NCBI GenBank assembly: GCA_028671895.1
Contig: JAPMAC010000197.1
Coordinates: forward strand, 1,679,001 to 1,743,000
Source of the DNA: Oenanthe sinensis
Taxonomy: Eukaryota > Streptophyta > Magnoliopsida > Apiales > Apiaceae
DNA length: 64,000 nt
Direction: 5' to 3'
The notes below the pieces were generated by a model that searched no databases, had not been told where the DNA came from, and saw only the letters and a program-made list of their open reading frames with translations. Position numbers and translations under genes: made by a program. Position 1 is the first letter of the stretch. Every line of letters begins with the position of its first letter. Positions 35,537-47,717 of the stretch are shown here, one piece after another.

Positions 35537-38500
35537 TGTAAGAACCCGAATTTTTGTAAACTCTGAATTATGAATGAATAGTAACTTTGAAGTTTTACGA
35601 AAAGCATGTTAGCCCACACCATGTAAATGGTAGAGGATTATAAATCCGAAGTTGTATTGTGATAGTACTAAGTAAATAAGTGAATGTAAAAGTCGTTAGA
35701 ATTTGAAGATTTTGTCGTTTACAAATTGTTCTATAAATTACGAGATATCGAGAGAGGGAGGATTAGGTTATGACCAAGGGGATTATAATTCAAAGAAATT
35801 ATATTCTAGACATACCAAGGTATTGTGACTAGTAGATGTTCACATTACAAAGATAGAAATGAGAAGTGTTAACCCTAATCATTCTTTGCTAAATGAGGGA
35901 TTAAGTATAAATAATGAATGACAAGTGAAGTGCACTACAAAGAAGCCATGCATGCAAGTACTTGCATTGTTAGAGAATTAAATAAAGCTAGTAACTAAAC
36001 CAAGGCAAGTAACCATGCAAGCAACCAAGGTTAGAGACATGGTTCCCAAAATTAGGGAAAAGGAAGCATAAAGCTACTTTATCACTTGGACAAGTTCAAC
36101 AAAGCCATAATTAACCTTTTCATAGATTTTATTCTCACAAAATCATCCACATAGAAAGTATCCAAGCAGAATTTTTCTCCTTCTTCCCCACCAAGCACCA
36201 TTCAGCAGTTTTGAAGAAATGGGAGAATTTCAAAATCAAAGTCCAAGCTCCCAAGCTCCATAAATCCTCATATTTTTACCATAGCTTCTATATTTCATAG
36301 ATAAAGTATGGTTAAAATCTCAAGTTCATCCTCCATGTCTTTCATTTTCAAATAATTAATCCAAGATGAACATGAATTGTATGAATAGTGAAACATAGAA
36401 AATTTAAAGTTTTGTTCTTGATGTTTCTTGGTTCCTAAGGATAGATCAAGCACTCTTAAGGACTCAAAGCTCTACCTAGGTGTTGTTTGAACTCCAAGAA
36501 GGTATGAACACCCTTAAACCCTTGTGTTTTGTGTGAGTAGTATGCCATGAAAGTGATAGTAGATGGATCCATGAGCTAGGATGGTAAAGATGAAATGATG
36601 TTAGTAAGATGTTGAGTTTTGGTTGAGTTCTTGAAATGATGTTAGCATATGATTATGAGATGAGTAGCTTAATGTTGTTAACATGATGGTATGAGTTAGT
36701 TGAGTGTTGGTTGTGAATGGATTCACATTGGTTGAATCCGGAAAATGTTATGTTTATTGCCGTCGTAATGGCCATTTTTCGTAAGCACTCTTTTGAACTG
36801 TAAAAACCGATTTGTCAAGCTCCTGGCCCCTAACACCCCTGGCCATGGTTGGATATTTCTTGAATCATAGATCGTTTTGACACTTGAATTATGTTATTCC
36901 GACATACGGTTTAGGAGATAGGTCGATTTTAGTAAAGACAATTAAACCAACCGAACTGTTTCGGGAATCCCTTTTTGTTAATATAAATGGACCACTATAA
37001 TGTCACCAAAAATCATGAAATTTTAAGGGAACATATTTTGGACAGTGTAAAAGGCCTCTGCAAAATTGCATGACCAGAGGAGAAAATTTCGATTTTATAA
37101 AATTGTTGAAGCCTGGCAGGTTCAATGACAAACCTTAAAGGAGAATGAATGAATAAGGTAGTTAAGCATCTATGTAATGTGACAAGTAGGAAGGTGTCAT
37201 TGACCCATGAATTGACTTAAGTGATTAACATATGTCCTTAAGATTAAGTAACTCTAGAATGAGAGGTCTAACTTATGTCAAGCTTGTGGCTCGTGCGTGC
37301 GTGACATTAGTGGTTAAGATAATCAATGATTAACGAAACGCTCTATTTGATTTATATAGATCGTCCGTCAAGCCCCCGCACCTCGACGAACCCCAGGACC
37401 TCAGGCAAGTTTTCAAAACTCGTACATAATGTACTAATGTTTTGTCGAAAGACTGTTGTTGTTGTGATATAACTGTATGTTGAAAAGTATGAATTGTTTT
37501 ATGTATTGTTACATATTTCGCAAATGTTTCGGTTATATGCTATAAGAAATATAGATATAAGACGGTAAAAGAAAAAGGCTCTAAGTGCATAACGAGTTAT
37601 GTATTTTTGAACGTAGACCGGGAGTCGGAAGGTTATGTTAAGTATTGTCGTAATCCGGAAGAAGCCGGAGACAGATTATTTTGATATGACGATATAAATA
37701 TTTCGATATTTATATTTTGATATTCTTTTAATAAAAGAATTAAATGAGGATAATAAATATTATTTTAATATTTATTTATTTAATGAATATTATCTTGAAT
37801 ATTCATTTAAAAAGGAGATAATAAATATTAATTTAATATTTATTTAATTAATGAATATTATTTTGAATATTCATTTATTGAGGACTATTTATTAATTATA
37901 ATTAATAAATATTATTTAAATATTTATTAATTATTTAAAATTCATTTACGAATTTTTTTAGGTCTTTAATAATTATTCGAAGCTTTCGATAATTATTTTA
38001 AATACTTTCCGACCTTCAGAAAATGATTTAAAGATAGTGAAAGCTCCATAATATTTTAATTTAATTATTTTATTTTATTCTTTTAATAAGAATAAAATAC
38101 GTTCAGACTTATCAAAAATAGGGAACTCGGTATAGGAAGTGAATACCTATTTACTTCTCGAAAGCAGTCAAGTTTTGGAACCAGTTTCCACAGTAGCAAG
38201 AGCTTTTCAACTTATCAAAAGCAGAGAGGTTTCCGACAAACTCCCGAGTCATGGTTTTCAAAATGAATTCAGTCCTTGAGAAAGGAGATTATATGATGAA
38301 GGTCAACTTGCCTGTGTGGTAAGGCGGCGACATCACTTAATCTGACAGTATATGCTCATAACTATGAGGGTCTATCAACAAGTACGATATACTTGGGGAA
38401 CTAGGATTACTTCCGGTTCCAGGTTTGATAGACAAATCTATTAACAAGTATTATATACTTGGATAGCTTGGATTAATATTCCAGTTCAAGACTTATAGAT

Positions 38501-39228
38501 TGATTCAGCGGACTTGGAGATAGCGTAAGAGGCCGAGTGACGCACGGTCTAGCACTTTGACCCGTATGCGGTCAAGGGTGATTACCCATTAACGGTAGCG
38601 AGTACCGGGGCTCCCCCTTCTACATGTAGAGAAACGGAAGGCTTCCATAGGTTGCTGATGAAGGCTGCCATGTGCTACGACTGATCATCGTGGATGTGTG
38701 GTAGCTGGCGTGTTGATGCTCCAGTTATAGTCCCTCCTTTCAATTGAAATTGTGCTACACACCGTAACGAAAGCCTAGGAGCTGAGTTACCGAATGCGAC
38801 ACACCGCCAGGAAACGCGTGGGAAATGCCCGCGCATTCCGTAGGTTATTCTCCAACCTACCCTAGGTAGGGAGTAGGAGTAGAAGTAGGATAGGGGTACA
38901 GTTGTTGATGGTACGCCTTATCTATAAGAATGATCTTTGTAAGCTACTTAACAAGAACATGCACTAGCATTCAGTACTGTTTCAAGTAGAAACCGCATTG
39001 CCTTCGTAAGGCAAGGAACTTGCTTTTGGAATTGTAATATTACTCTAACAAATTTTATGTATAATATGTGTATTCGTTCTGAGGCTATAATCAGTAGGGT
39101 GTGTATGAGAACTGTGGGGTCACTGCAGGTGGAAGATGATCATTAAGGATTAAGTTAAAATGTATTAACAGCAGGAAAAAGGGACCGTGGTGGCCCAGAT
39201 CTCTGACCCCGGGTCTAGGGGTGCCACA
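35537..39228 (+). mobile_element. E5 3' LTR, with internal deletion
   Basis: Starts TGTAAGAACCCGAATTTTTG and ends GGGGTGCCACA, 3,692 bp. It is nearly identical to the 5' LTR except for scattered substitutions and one deletion. After GAGTTACCG (about 38793) it jumps to AATGCGACACACCGCC, which in the 5' LTR lies about 240 bp further on. ACCG/CCGC at the junction suggests short-homology repair. Confidence 0.95.
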
Positions 39229-39233
39229 GAAAT

Positions 39234-42200
39234 CATGTTGAGGAAGTCCTTTGACCAACTCTCTCTTCATTAGATAATTCATGGCTTTAAAATTTAGATG
39301 TGAGAGTTTCTTGTGCTACAACTAACTCTCAGAGGTGGAAGCTTTGCTGTAAAAGCAATAGATTTTGTCTTTCCTGAAACAGTCAAGATCAGCTATGAAA
39401 AGGATTCATTTTCTCACACCTTGATGATCTTCTTCTCCAGTTTTTAGGTTGACAATTGAACACTTGTTTTGATCAAAACCAACTTTGAATCATTTTTCAC
39501 AAAATTAAGTGACAGTCAATAAATTGTGCTTCAATCCATTAACTAGAGTTATTTTCTCAATCTTCAAATTTCCAACTTCTAGAGTGTCATATCCCATTGT
39601 GAAACCAATGTTGTTCTCACCAAAGGTTATATGGGAATCCGCTTCGTTACATGATTTCTTCTTAATATAGATAGATAAAGGCCAGCCATTTCTTTGAACT
39701 GTGATAACAGGGCTTTATCACCTGTCATTTGTCCTGAGCATCCATTGTCAATGATCCACATGATTCTTTTATTTTTCCTGTTGTCTTGCAAATCAAATAT
39801 TTCAAAATGCTTTTGGTACCCAATTTTCATTGGGTCCAGATTGCTTAGCTTTTTCACAGTTTAAGACAAGATCAGTTGATTCCTTTTCTTTTGCTTTGAG
39901 CATGACTCTTGTAGCTAACCATTCAGTTTTTAAAACTGGTTTGCATGCTTTGTTCTTGGGAAGCTTTTCCTTCCTAACTTTAGGAGGACTTGGAGTCTTT
40001 TCTTTTTCAATTTTAACATTCTTATGCAGGCGTACTTGATCAGTATGAAAAGGCATGTTAAAACAACTACTCATCACATTCATTTTACAAGAAATACAAT
40101 TAAAGTCACCACAGTGAGAAACTTGTCTGTCTTTTAAAGGTATTCTATGTAAATTGCCATTAATTGAGGTAGCATTTTTAACATTAGATTTGACTTTGTT
40201 ACAGACATGAGTTAGATGAATAGAAGACCCACAGTTGTTGCACAGTTTTCTAGGAGCGTTAGGAATATAACCATAATTATTGTTTTTGTTTATTTCTTGT
40301 TTTCCATTTCTGTTTTTCTTGGTCTCTATGACAACATATCTAGAAGTTATTGTCATACTAGTGTTGACAGTAGGTTTAGATGGAATTGTCCTGACAGTAA
40401 GGTTTGATCTTAGAGTCTTGACAACAGCTTCTGAGCTTACTTTCTTGCCAGTATTAATAACAATTTCCAACACACTACTGTCATGGAAAAAACTAACCGT
40501 CTTGAGGATTTTGACAGTATCTTTAGCCTTAGGGACTTTAATGACAGCATCATTGTCCTCATCATCTAACTCTTTCTTAATCACTAATGCTTCCTCATCA
40601 AATTCAAATTCTGCCTTTTTGAACAATGGATTTCTAACTTTCTTAAGAATGGAAGGTTTGACAGTATGTTTGATGTCTTCCTCAACAACATGTTTCTTAC
40701 CATTTTTCTTCTCATAGTTAAACCCTATACCTGCCTTTTAATTTTCAGAATTATCAGCATGGTATGATTTAACAGAGAAGAAGAATTTTTGTAAGCCTTG
40801 ATTTTAAGTTCATTCTCAGAAATCCGTTTTCTGAAAAATTCTTCAATTTGGGAAGCACAAACTACTTTGTTCTTAAGAATTTCATTTTCTTGCTACAAAG
40901 CTTCAAAAGCATTCTGTTTGATTTCTAGTTCATGATTCTTGATTTTTAATAATTCATTAACATTAGTTAGTTTGACAATTTCCTCATTAGCAGCTAACAT
41001 GCTTGTATAAATATTAAAAATTTTAGAACTTAAACTTTCAAAAGTTTTCTTATACTGAGATGCATTCATATCAACAGTAGTAAGAATGGGTACCTGATTT
41101 GATGAAGTGGGAGAGTTTTCTCCAGAGTTTGCCATGAGAGTAAGATTTCCATATTCTTCCTCTTCTTCATTATCAGAATCTTCCCAACACTTGCCTTCAG
41201 CTACAAAATCTCTTCCTTGTTGCTTTTTGAGAAAGGCATTATACTTTGCTTTGAGTTCCTCATAGTCACCATCATTCTTTCTCACTTGTTTTGGTTTTTT
41301 TGCACTCTGTTACAAAATGTCCCATTTCATTACAGTTGTAGCATCTAATTTTGGATCTATCCACTATACCCGTCTTGTAACCACTTTTATCACTTCCTCC
41401 AGGTTTTGAAGTATTGGATTTGTTGAACCTGGAGCTTTGTCCTCTGGGTTTGAAATCTTTTTTCTTCTTGAATCTCAAGTTAGAGAACTTGCTTGTCATG
41501 TAGGCTATTGTCTTGTTTTCCATGTTGTCCAGTTTCTCCGAGGTGTAGAACTCATCTTCATCACCTCCTTTGAGTTCAAGAGCAACACTTTCATCTTCAT
41601 TAGTCACCTCTTCAATCTTGATTTGTTGTTGATGTTGAGACTCATGTATCTGCAGCATGGTTGGATCTTGAGCGACTAGAGCATTTGATGTGTTGGCCAC
41701 CTTTCCTCTTTAACCAGATTGAATAGCTCTCTTTTGTAACAACTCTAGAAAGACTTTTGTCCAGATTGAATAACTCATAGGTTTTGAGTATGCCATAGAG
41801 AGTTTCAAGAGAGACTTTTGACATGTATCTCCCTTCTTTTATGGTAGTAACCTTGTGCTCCAAATGTTCAGGAAGTGTTAACATGAATTTCATATTAACC
41901 TCTTTTTTGTCATAAAACTTTCCATGCAGCTGTAGGTCATTTATCAACCTGTTTAACCTCTCAAATATCTCAGTCAACGCTTCACTTGGTTTGGCCATAA
42001 AGGCCTCATACCGAGACACCAGTATTTGTCTTTGATTGTCCTTTACCTCTTTTATTCCTTCATAGAGTATCTCAATGCTTTTCCATATTTATTTGGCACT
42101 TGTACAGTTGACAATGTTGTTGTAAATAACATTGTCAATCGCTTCTATGATGATAAACTGCAAGCAATCATCAAGAGATACTTTTTCCTTTTCAATATCA

Positions 42201-42424
42201 TTGTACTCTGAAACCTTTTTAGGAATCCAGCATGCATGTATAGTTTCACCCTCTACTGTGGTTTCAGGTACACATGTCTGAGGAATAAAAGGACCATATT
42301 CCAGAATTTCAGGATATAGTGGGTTGACTATTTTTATGAACAACATCATTTTTCTTTTCCAAAGGTTGTAATGTTCTTTGTCAAAAGTGGGTATTTTTAT
42401 ATTGCTTACTTTCTGAGCACTCAT
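39234..42424 (-). pseudogene. E2 gag, protease and start of pol
   Basis: Begins with ATG at 42424 (MSAQKVSNIKIPTF, WKRKMMLFI), the gag of the SIRE type. Next come the UBN2-like part (IWKSIEILYEG to TLPEHLEHKVTTIKEGRYMS), the knuckle CYNCNEMGHFVTEC near 41350, a coiled-coil region and a second Cys-rich stretch CNNCGSSIHLTHVC near 40240. The protease shows MWIIDNGCSGQMTGDKALLS near 39760. Between 39620 and 39234 lie remains of the GAG-pre-integrase region, cut by E5. Stops and frameshifts are present near 42088, 41700 and 41270. The stretch 40350-40680 contains several in-frame copies of the private motif TTGACAGTA or its complement. Confidence 0.88.
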
Positions 42425-42474
42425 CTTTGATCTTTTCAAGTTATATATGTCAAACCTGCCGCTCTGAAACCAGT

Positions 42475-43568
42475 TGTTAAATATGATGAGTGTTGCATAA
42501 GGGGGGTTTGAATGCAACTTGATTAATTTAACTAATTCTTGTTAATAACAACACAAGAATTAATCTTAACAAATATGATATGCAAACAATAAAAAGCAGA
42601 TAAAAGAGACAATGTTTAACTTTCAAAAATAATTTTATTATTTTTGTGTTTGCTACAACGGATTAAAAGTGTGATTCCAGCTACAGAGAAATAAGAACAA
42701 TTAGATTTGATAATTTTTCTATGCTTGAAAGAAAACTAGCTCAGTTGCATAAGGAAAAATGCTTTGTGAGATATGTGTATTTATACTGAAACACATATCC
42801 CACTTACAAATGCACTTTTCCTTTGTCAAAAATTAAAGCTTGAAATAGAAACTGTTCTTTTCTTATTTAACCATATCTTCATTCCATTTGTAGATAAAGT
42901 TGTTCTGAGATGATAGAAATCTTTGACTCCTTGAACACACTTTATCTTTTTGTTTGTCTTCTCCCAAGTTGCAGTCATAGGCTTGACAGACTAGATTATA
43001 ATATCTAAATCATTCCTTGTAATTTCACTATCTAGTCTGTTACCTAAAACAGACTGTCAGTTTCACCAAAAGTATGTTTTCATCCTTTAGCTTTACTCTG
43101 TTGATAGTATCTATTGCTTCACAGACTTTACTGTCATTGCCTTGGAGTCCCACCAAACATACTGTCACCAAAGCTACTGTCAACGACTTCCGCCAATGTT
43201 GTTGTCGATAAACTTGTTGTCTTCTATTCTTCATTCTCCGTCAAGTTTATTGTCACATGAATAGTTATTGTCGTCTGTTCCATTTGTGCTGTCACTTGAA
43301 TATACTATCATAGGTTTCAGTGTTGAATGTTTCTGGCATGAATGCGATCCAATCTATGCATGAACACTTTGTGACTTATACTTCAAGGATCATGTTATTG
43401 TTTTTATACAAGACAATGACTATTAAACTTACTGTCACCTATTTCTACTGTGATACTAATTCAAGTGACTTTTAAACACACTGTCAATATACATATGACA
43501 ATATATTTTACTTAGTTCTTTACAATTAAACTGAGTAGAATTAATTGATTACACCACAATCCCTAACA
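42475..43568 (-). mobile_element. E2 5' LTR
   Basis: On the minus strand it starts TGTTAGGGATTGTGGTG at 43568 and ends CATATTTAACA at 42475, 1,094 bp. The PBS follows directly as CTGGTTTCAGAGC, one base different from the usual form. A TATA-like CAGTATAAATACAC lies at about 42788-42775. The upstream half (43050-43500) holds at least five TACTGTCA copies (plus-strand sense near 43127, 43159, 43174 and 43432, with ACACTGTCAATA near 43479) and looser variants. Confidence 0.9.
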
Positions 43569-43606
43569 ATATATAGTATAGATAGCTGAAAAATTAAAAA
43601 ATTTGG

Positions 43607-43830
43607 TCGTAAGGTGAATCATAGAAAAGATCCTAACCGTCCAATTTTAAGTGAACTATAGAAATGATCTTAACAATTTAATTTTAAAAAGAATATATAT
43701 ATCATACATACAATTCTAACCCCAATAGTCTTCTTTTTATACAAATTCTCACGGATAATATTATATTATATTTAAATTATATTCTATATTTTTTATTTTA
43801 AGTATCATACTTATTTCTTTTTCAAAAAAA
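43607..43830 (-). repeat. dispersed AT-rich repeat, copy B (inverted relative to copy A)
   Basis: Reverse complement of the stretch at 11205-11433. It lies about 40 bp outside the E2 5' LTR. It is non-coding; no terminal repeats of its own were identified, and its class is unknown. Confidence 0.7.
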
Positions 43831-44908
43831 ATTCCTACTTATTCTATAATATTTTCTCATCTCATGTATATTTATAATAATACGTATCCTAACTATATAT
43901 ATATATATATATCTATATTGATTACTATTTTTAGGCCTAATTATGTATTTATTATAACAGAGGTCCAAATTATAACATTTTATATTAAATAGAATAAATT
44001 TATATAAAAGAAGAGAATATATAATATTAAGATAAAATTTTAATATTATAAAATTTTATATTAAATATCAATAAAAATATAAAATAAAAACTAACATAAT
44101 TAAATATTATTTATCCCGTATTTCGCATGGGTTATAAGCTTGTATATAATAAAACTCTGTAAATAATTATTTATTTGAGTAATTGAGTAACAATTCCTAT
44201 TTTATAAGAATTTGATTATCAAATAACTATAAAACACTATAGAACATACAAAAAAAATCATGGAACAATAAAAATAATTGTAAAACAAAGAAAAAACTTA
44301 CATAATATACAAAAAAAGTATAGAATACATTATACAAATTACAAAACATTAATAACGTGTTCTCTAATTTTATGTTCTACAATTTTTATATGTTTTGATT
44401 TTGTGATTATTTTTTATGTTTTATAGTTTTTTTATGTTCAACAATTGTTTTTCATGTGTTCTATAATTATATTTAGTGTTGGTTCATGAGTTATTCAAAT
44501 AAAGAAATTTCTCATTAAACTTAACCCTTATTATATATATATTCATGCCATTACTACATAAATAATACTTTTATACAAAGAACAAGAAAGAACGCTATAA
44601 AAGCTTACATAAAAATTTATTTATATTCTAATTTGAATAATAATTACAATTTTATTATGAATAAGAATAGAATCTAACATGAAGTAAACAATAAATTAGA
44701 ATTAAACATAACATGATTATATGTAAATTTCATTATTACAAAAATGTATATAAGATTCTATATTAGATTACGTAACATTTAATTTTTAAAATTTAGATGA
44801 GATTCAATGTTAGATTCGATATGTTAAGTTTAATGATTGTTAAAATTTATTATTTTAATATTAAAAATCAAATTTTTATAAAAAAGAATGAAGTTTTATA
44901 ATGGTGTT
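43831..44908. other. AT-rich intergenic DNA between E2 and E3
   Basis: No coding sequence recognised. It contains an AT microsatellite near 43895-43912 and a small imperfect palindrome, CCCGTATTTCGCATGGG, near 44115, a type often seen in worn plant repeats. Confidence 0.55.
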
Positions 44909-45411
44909 TGTTATGAATGCAAACACTGATGATTGTTAGAGAATATCAGATCAGAGTTTATGCTGACGTCATCAGAGTTTATGAAGCCGTCGGACAGAGT
45001 TTACTCTATCAGAGAATACTCAAACAGACAACCGACAGAGTTTAGCTTCAGAGTTTATCATAAAAGTAAACAGACAAATCAAAATCTGATTTGGATAGTA
45101 AGAAGGAATTTTAATGCAAGACTAATTACCTTATGAAAGCTATTCTTATCATAATCTGTTTTGTAATTGAATTGTAACTGTGTCTATATAAACACAGATA
45201 GGTTATAATCAAACACACGTTTTCAAGCATTATTATTTGTAACCTAGCAGCTCTTAAGACAAATAACTTCTTGAGAGAGTTTTGTAACCTATTCATTATC
45301 TTTAATATAAAAGAAGTGTTCATCTTTTGACATACTTGTGTTTATACTCGATTTACCGGCACTATTACATTCAACCCCCCTTCTGTAATAGATTGATTAT
45401 TCTGGGTAACA
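44909..45411 (+). mobile_element. E3 5' LTR with TATA box and bZIP-type palindrome
   Basis: Starts TGTTATGAATGCAAACACTG and ends TCTGGGTAACA, 503 bp. A TATA box CTATATAAAC lies at 45184-45193. The palindrome TGACGTCA at 44964-44971 is the core of as-1/CRE-type sites bound by plant bZIP factors. Around it are at least five CAGAGTTTA copies (the reverse complement of the private motif). The PBS TGGTATCAGAGC follows at 45414-45425. Confidence 0.93.
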
Positions 45412-45413
45412 AT

Positions 45414-45425
45414 TGGTATCAGAGC
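45414..45425 (+). other. E3 primer-binding site
   Basis: TGGTATCAGAGC, complementary to the 3' end of initiator-Met tRNA, two bases after the LTR end. It primes minus-strand DNA synthesis in this class of element. Confidence 0.9.
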
Positions 45426-45461
45426 AGGCTGTTAATTTCGACTTAAAAAGGTCAAATAATC

Positions 45462-47703
45462 ATGTCGGGTAACAAATATGAAAGCATCAGGATCCCTATA
45501 TTGAATAAAGCTGAATACCCTACATGGAAGGTGAAGATGTTGATGTTCTTGGAGGCAACTGATCCTGATTATTTATACAGAATCCATACATGACAGTATC
45601 TACCAACCAAACTAGTGCCATCTACAATTGTGGAAGGAAGAAAAATCCCTGAGTATTACACCTTGAAGGACAAGAAAGAATGGACCAATAAAGAAAAACA
45701 GGAAGTCTTGAAAGATGCCAAGGTAAGGAATATTCTGCATAATAGTCTTGACTCTGTAATGTCTAACAGCGTAATTGCATGCAAAACTGCCAAAGAAATC
45801 TGGGATGCACTGGAGATTTAATGTCAATGAACCAATGAAATAAAGAAAAATAGAAGATCTGTTCTAATCCAAGAGTATGAATACTTTGAAGCTAAGCAGA
45901 ATGAGTCCCTAACAGATATTTATGACAGATTTCTAACTCTGTTGAATAACTTGGCTTTGGTGGATAAAGTATATGACAATGAAGTTTCAAACACCAAATT
46001 TCTGAGGGCTCTTCCAGAAGAATGGGATCTGCAGACATCCTTGATTTGAGACAGGGCTGATTTAGATGAGATGTCCTTATATGAAGTTTATGGCAAATTG
46101 AAAACTCATGATCTGGAGTTACAGCAAAGAAGAAACAGAAAGAGCAGCAAGGCAAGATCTATTGCTTTGAATGTTGAAGCCAAGATTGAAGAACCAAAAG
46201 AAAAGGTGCTTAAGGTTTCAATAAGGAAAGGGAAAGAAATAGTACTCCAAGAAAGCAGTGAATCAGAGTTTGAGGCAAACTCTGATGATTCTTCAGACTC
46301 TGACATGATAGAGATGTTTGCTATGTTTGTCAAAAGCTTCAAGAAATACAGAAAATTTAGGAAGCAAGGAAACTTTCAGAAGAAGCATAGTGAGTCAGAC
46401 AAGAAAGACAGATTCAAGAAAAGAGAATATAGAGATGGAAAATCAAAAACCCTTGATAAATCAAAGGTCAAGTGTTATAAATGTAACAAGATAGGACACT
46501 TTGCTACTGAGTGTAGAAGCAAGGAATCTGGGAAAGCTCTCATCACATCAAAGAAAGATTGGATGGATTCCTCAGACTCGGAAGAAGAAACTAACTATGC
46601 CCTTATGGCAAACTCTGATTCTCCCATCTTAAACTCTGACTAGGTACCAAACTCTTTTCAATTTTGATACTGAAGATATTCATGAATTAAAGTCTTTCCT
46701 TAGAAATTTGCATGTTAACTTTAAATCACAGTCTCTTGAGAATGAAAGATTAAAATCTGAAATACAAACTCTGACTGTTAGGAATAACATGCTTGAATCT
46801 GAACTTGTACACATACTTAGCTTTAAGAAAGACTGTGAGAATGCTATACACATGCAAACTCAGCTAGAAATACAAGTCACATATTTGAAATCTGAGATAG
46901 CTAAGGAAAAAGAGACCTTCAGAGTTTGGACAAACTCTGGTAAGAAGGTCCAACAAATGCTTTCTGAAAAGAATTGGACATCTGTCTTAGGTTATGAATC
47001 TGATAAAGAAATTCACACTAATTCACACACAAAAGGAACATTGACTAAGTCTGTGAAGTTTGTTAGAGCTAGTGATGATAAGAAAACTCTCCCTGAATGC
47101 TCTAAAAACAATAGTGTGCCAGATTCTAAAAAGGTGAATGTAGGGTTACTTTCACAAAAATAACTTAAGGAAAAGTTGAAGGCAGACACTAATAAATCTA
47201 AAAAGGTGAAAAGAAATAGAAATGGTAAAGTAGGCATTACTATGGAGAATAACTACATGAATATCCCTGATGCTCCTAGGAAAACATGTTTTACTTGTGG
47301 CAATTCTAATCACCTTGCTATTGACTGCAAACAAAGGAAATTGAAAGAACCTGAAAGACCTAGTTTTGAGGCAAGAAAACAAACTAGATATAATCCCTGT
47401 TTTCACTGTGGTAGTTTGTGGCATTCCATTTATACATGCAAAGAATATCATAGTTTGTATTACAATTATTATGAACCACAGCCTCAAATATATATTTCTC
47501 CAAAACATACTGTCAAGCAAATATATGTGATAAAGTATGATAAAAGGAATGTAAACTCTGACAGTACAAACTCTGTGAATGCAACCTCTGATCATGTAAA
47601 CTCTGTTAACACAAACCTTGACAAAAGATCTTCTGCTGCAAAAGTTAACAAGTTTTCAAAGAAAGGACCCAAACTAGTTTGGGTCCCCATATCTATTAAT
47701 TAA
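45462..47703 (+). pseudogene. E3 gag
   Basis: ATG at 45462 (MSGNKYESIRIPILNKAEYP), shortly after the PBS. Next comes a UBN2-like capsid region (AKEIWDALEI, NLALVDKVYDNEVSNTKF). The knuckle CYKCNKIGHFATEC lies near 46470, then a coiled-coil (LKSEIQTLTVRNNMLESEL) and two further Cys/His stretches, CFTCGNSNHLAIDC and CFHCGSLWHSIYTC, near 47285 and 47398. Stops occur at 45591, 45819 and 46047, with more near 46640 and 47160. NSD and QTL repeats in the second half are translations of the private motif. Confidence 0.85.
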
Positions 47704-47717
47704 ATTGCACTTACTGA

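Larger units (their letters stand above)
25675..39228 (+). mobile_element. E5: Ty3-gypsy chromovirus-type element (Tekay/Del-like), complete with both LTRs
   Basis: Full structure: 5' LTR, PBS, pre-gag open frame, gag-pol, purine tract AAGGAGGGAAGAC (35525-35536), 3' LTR. A 5 bp target duplication GAAAT flanks it (25670-25674 and 39229-39233). The very long LTRs, the RT-RNase H-integrase order and the tail PVEILDQKEQVLRNK with VLWRNQNTEESTWE (a chromodomain-like end) fit the Tekay/Del lineage. The LTRs are nearly identical, so the insertion is the youngest or among the youngest here. Confidence 0.95.
19721..43568 (-). mobile_element. E2: Sirevirus-like Ty1-copia element, split by E5 and cut by E1
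   Basis: Minus-strand element read from right to left: 5' LTR (43568-42475), gag, protease, [E5 insertion], integrase, RT, RNase H, motif spacer, accessory gene, then the junction with E1 at 19720. Its own 3' LTR is missing. The GAAAT at 25670-25674 is repeated at 39229-39233, marking where E5 entered. The private motif is TTGACAGTA (reverse TACTGTCAA). Confidence 0.9.

Noticed and set aside
40216..40717. Plus-strand open frames rich in hydrophobic residues as membrane proteins
   Set aside because: They are antisense to the gag-protease region of E2, which has Cys/His knuckles and a protease motif on the minus strand.
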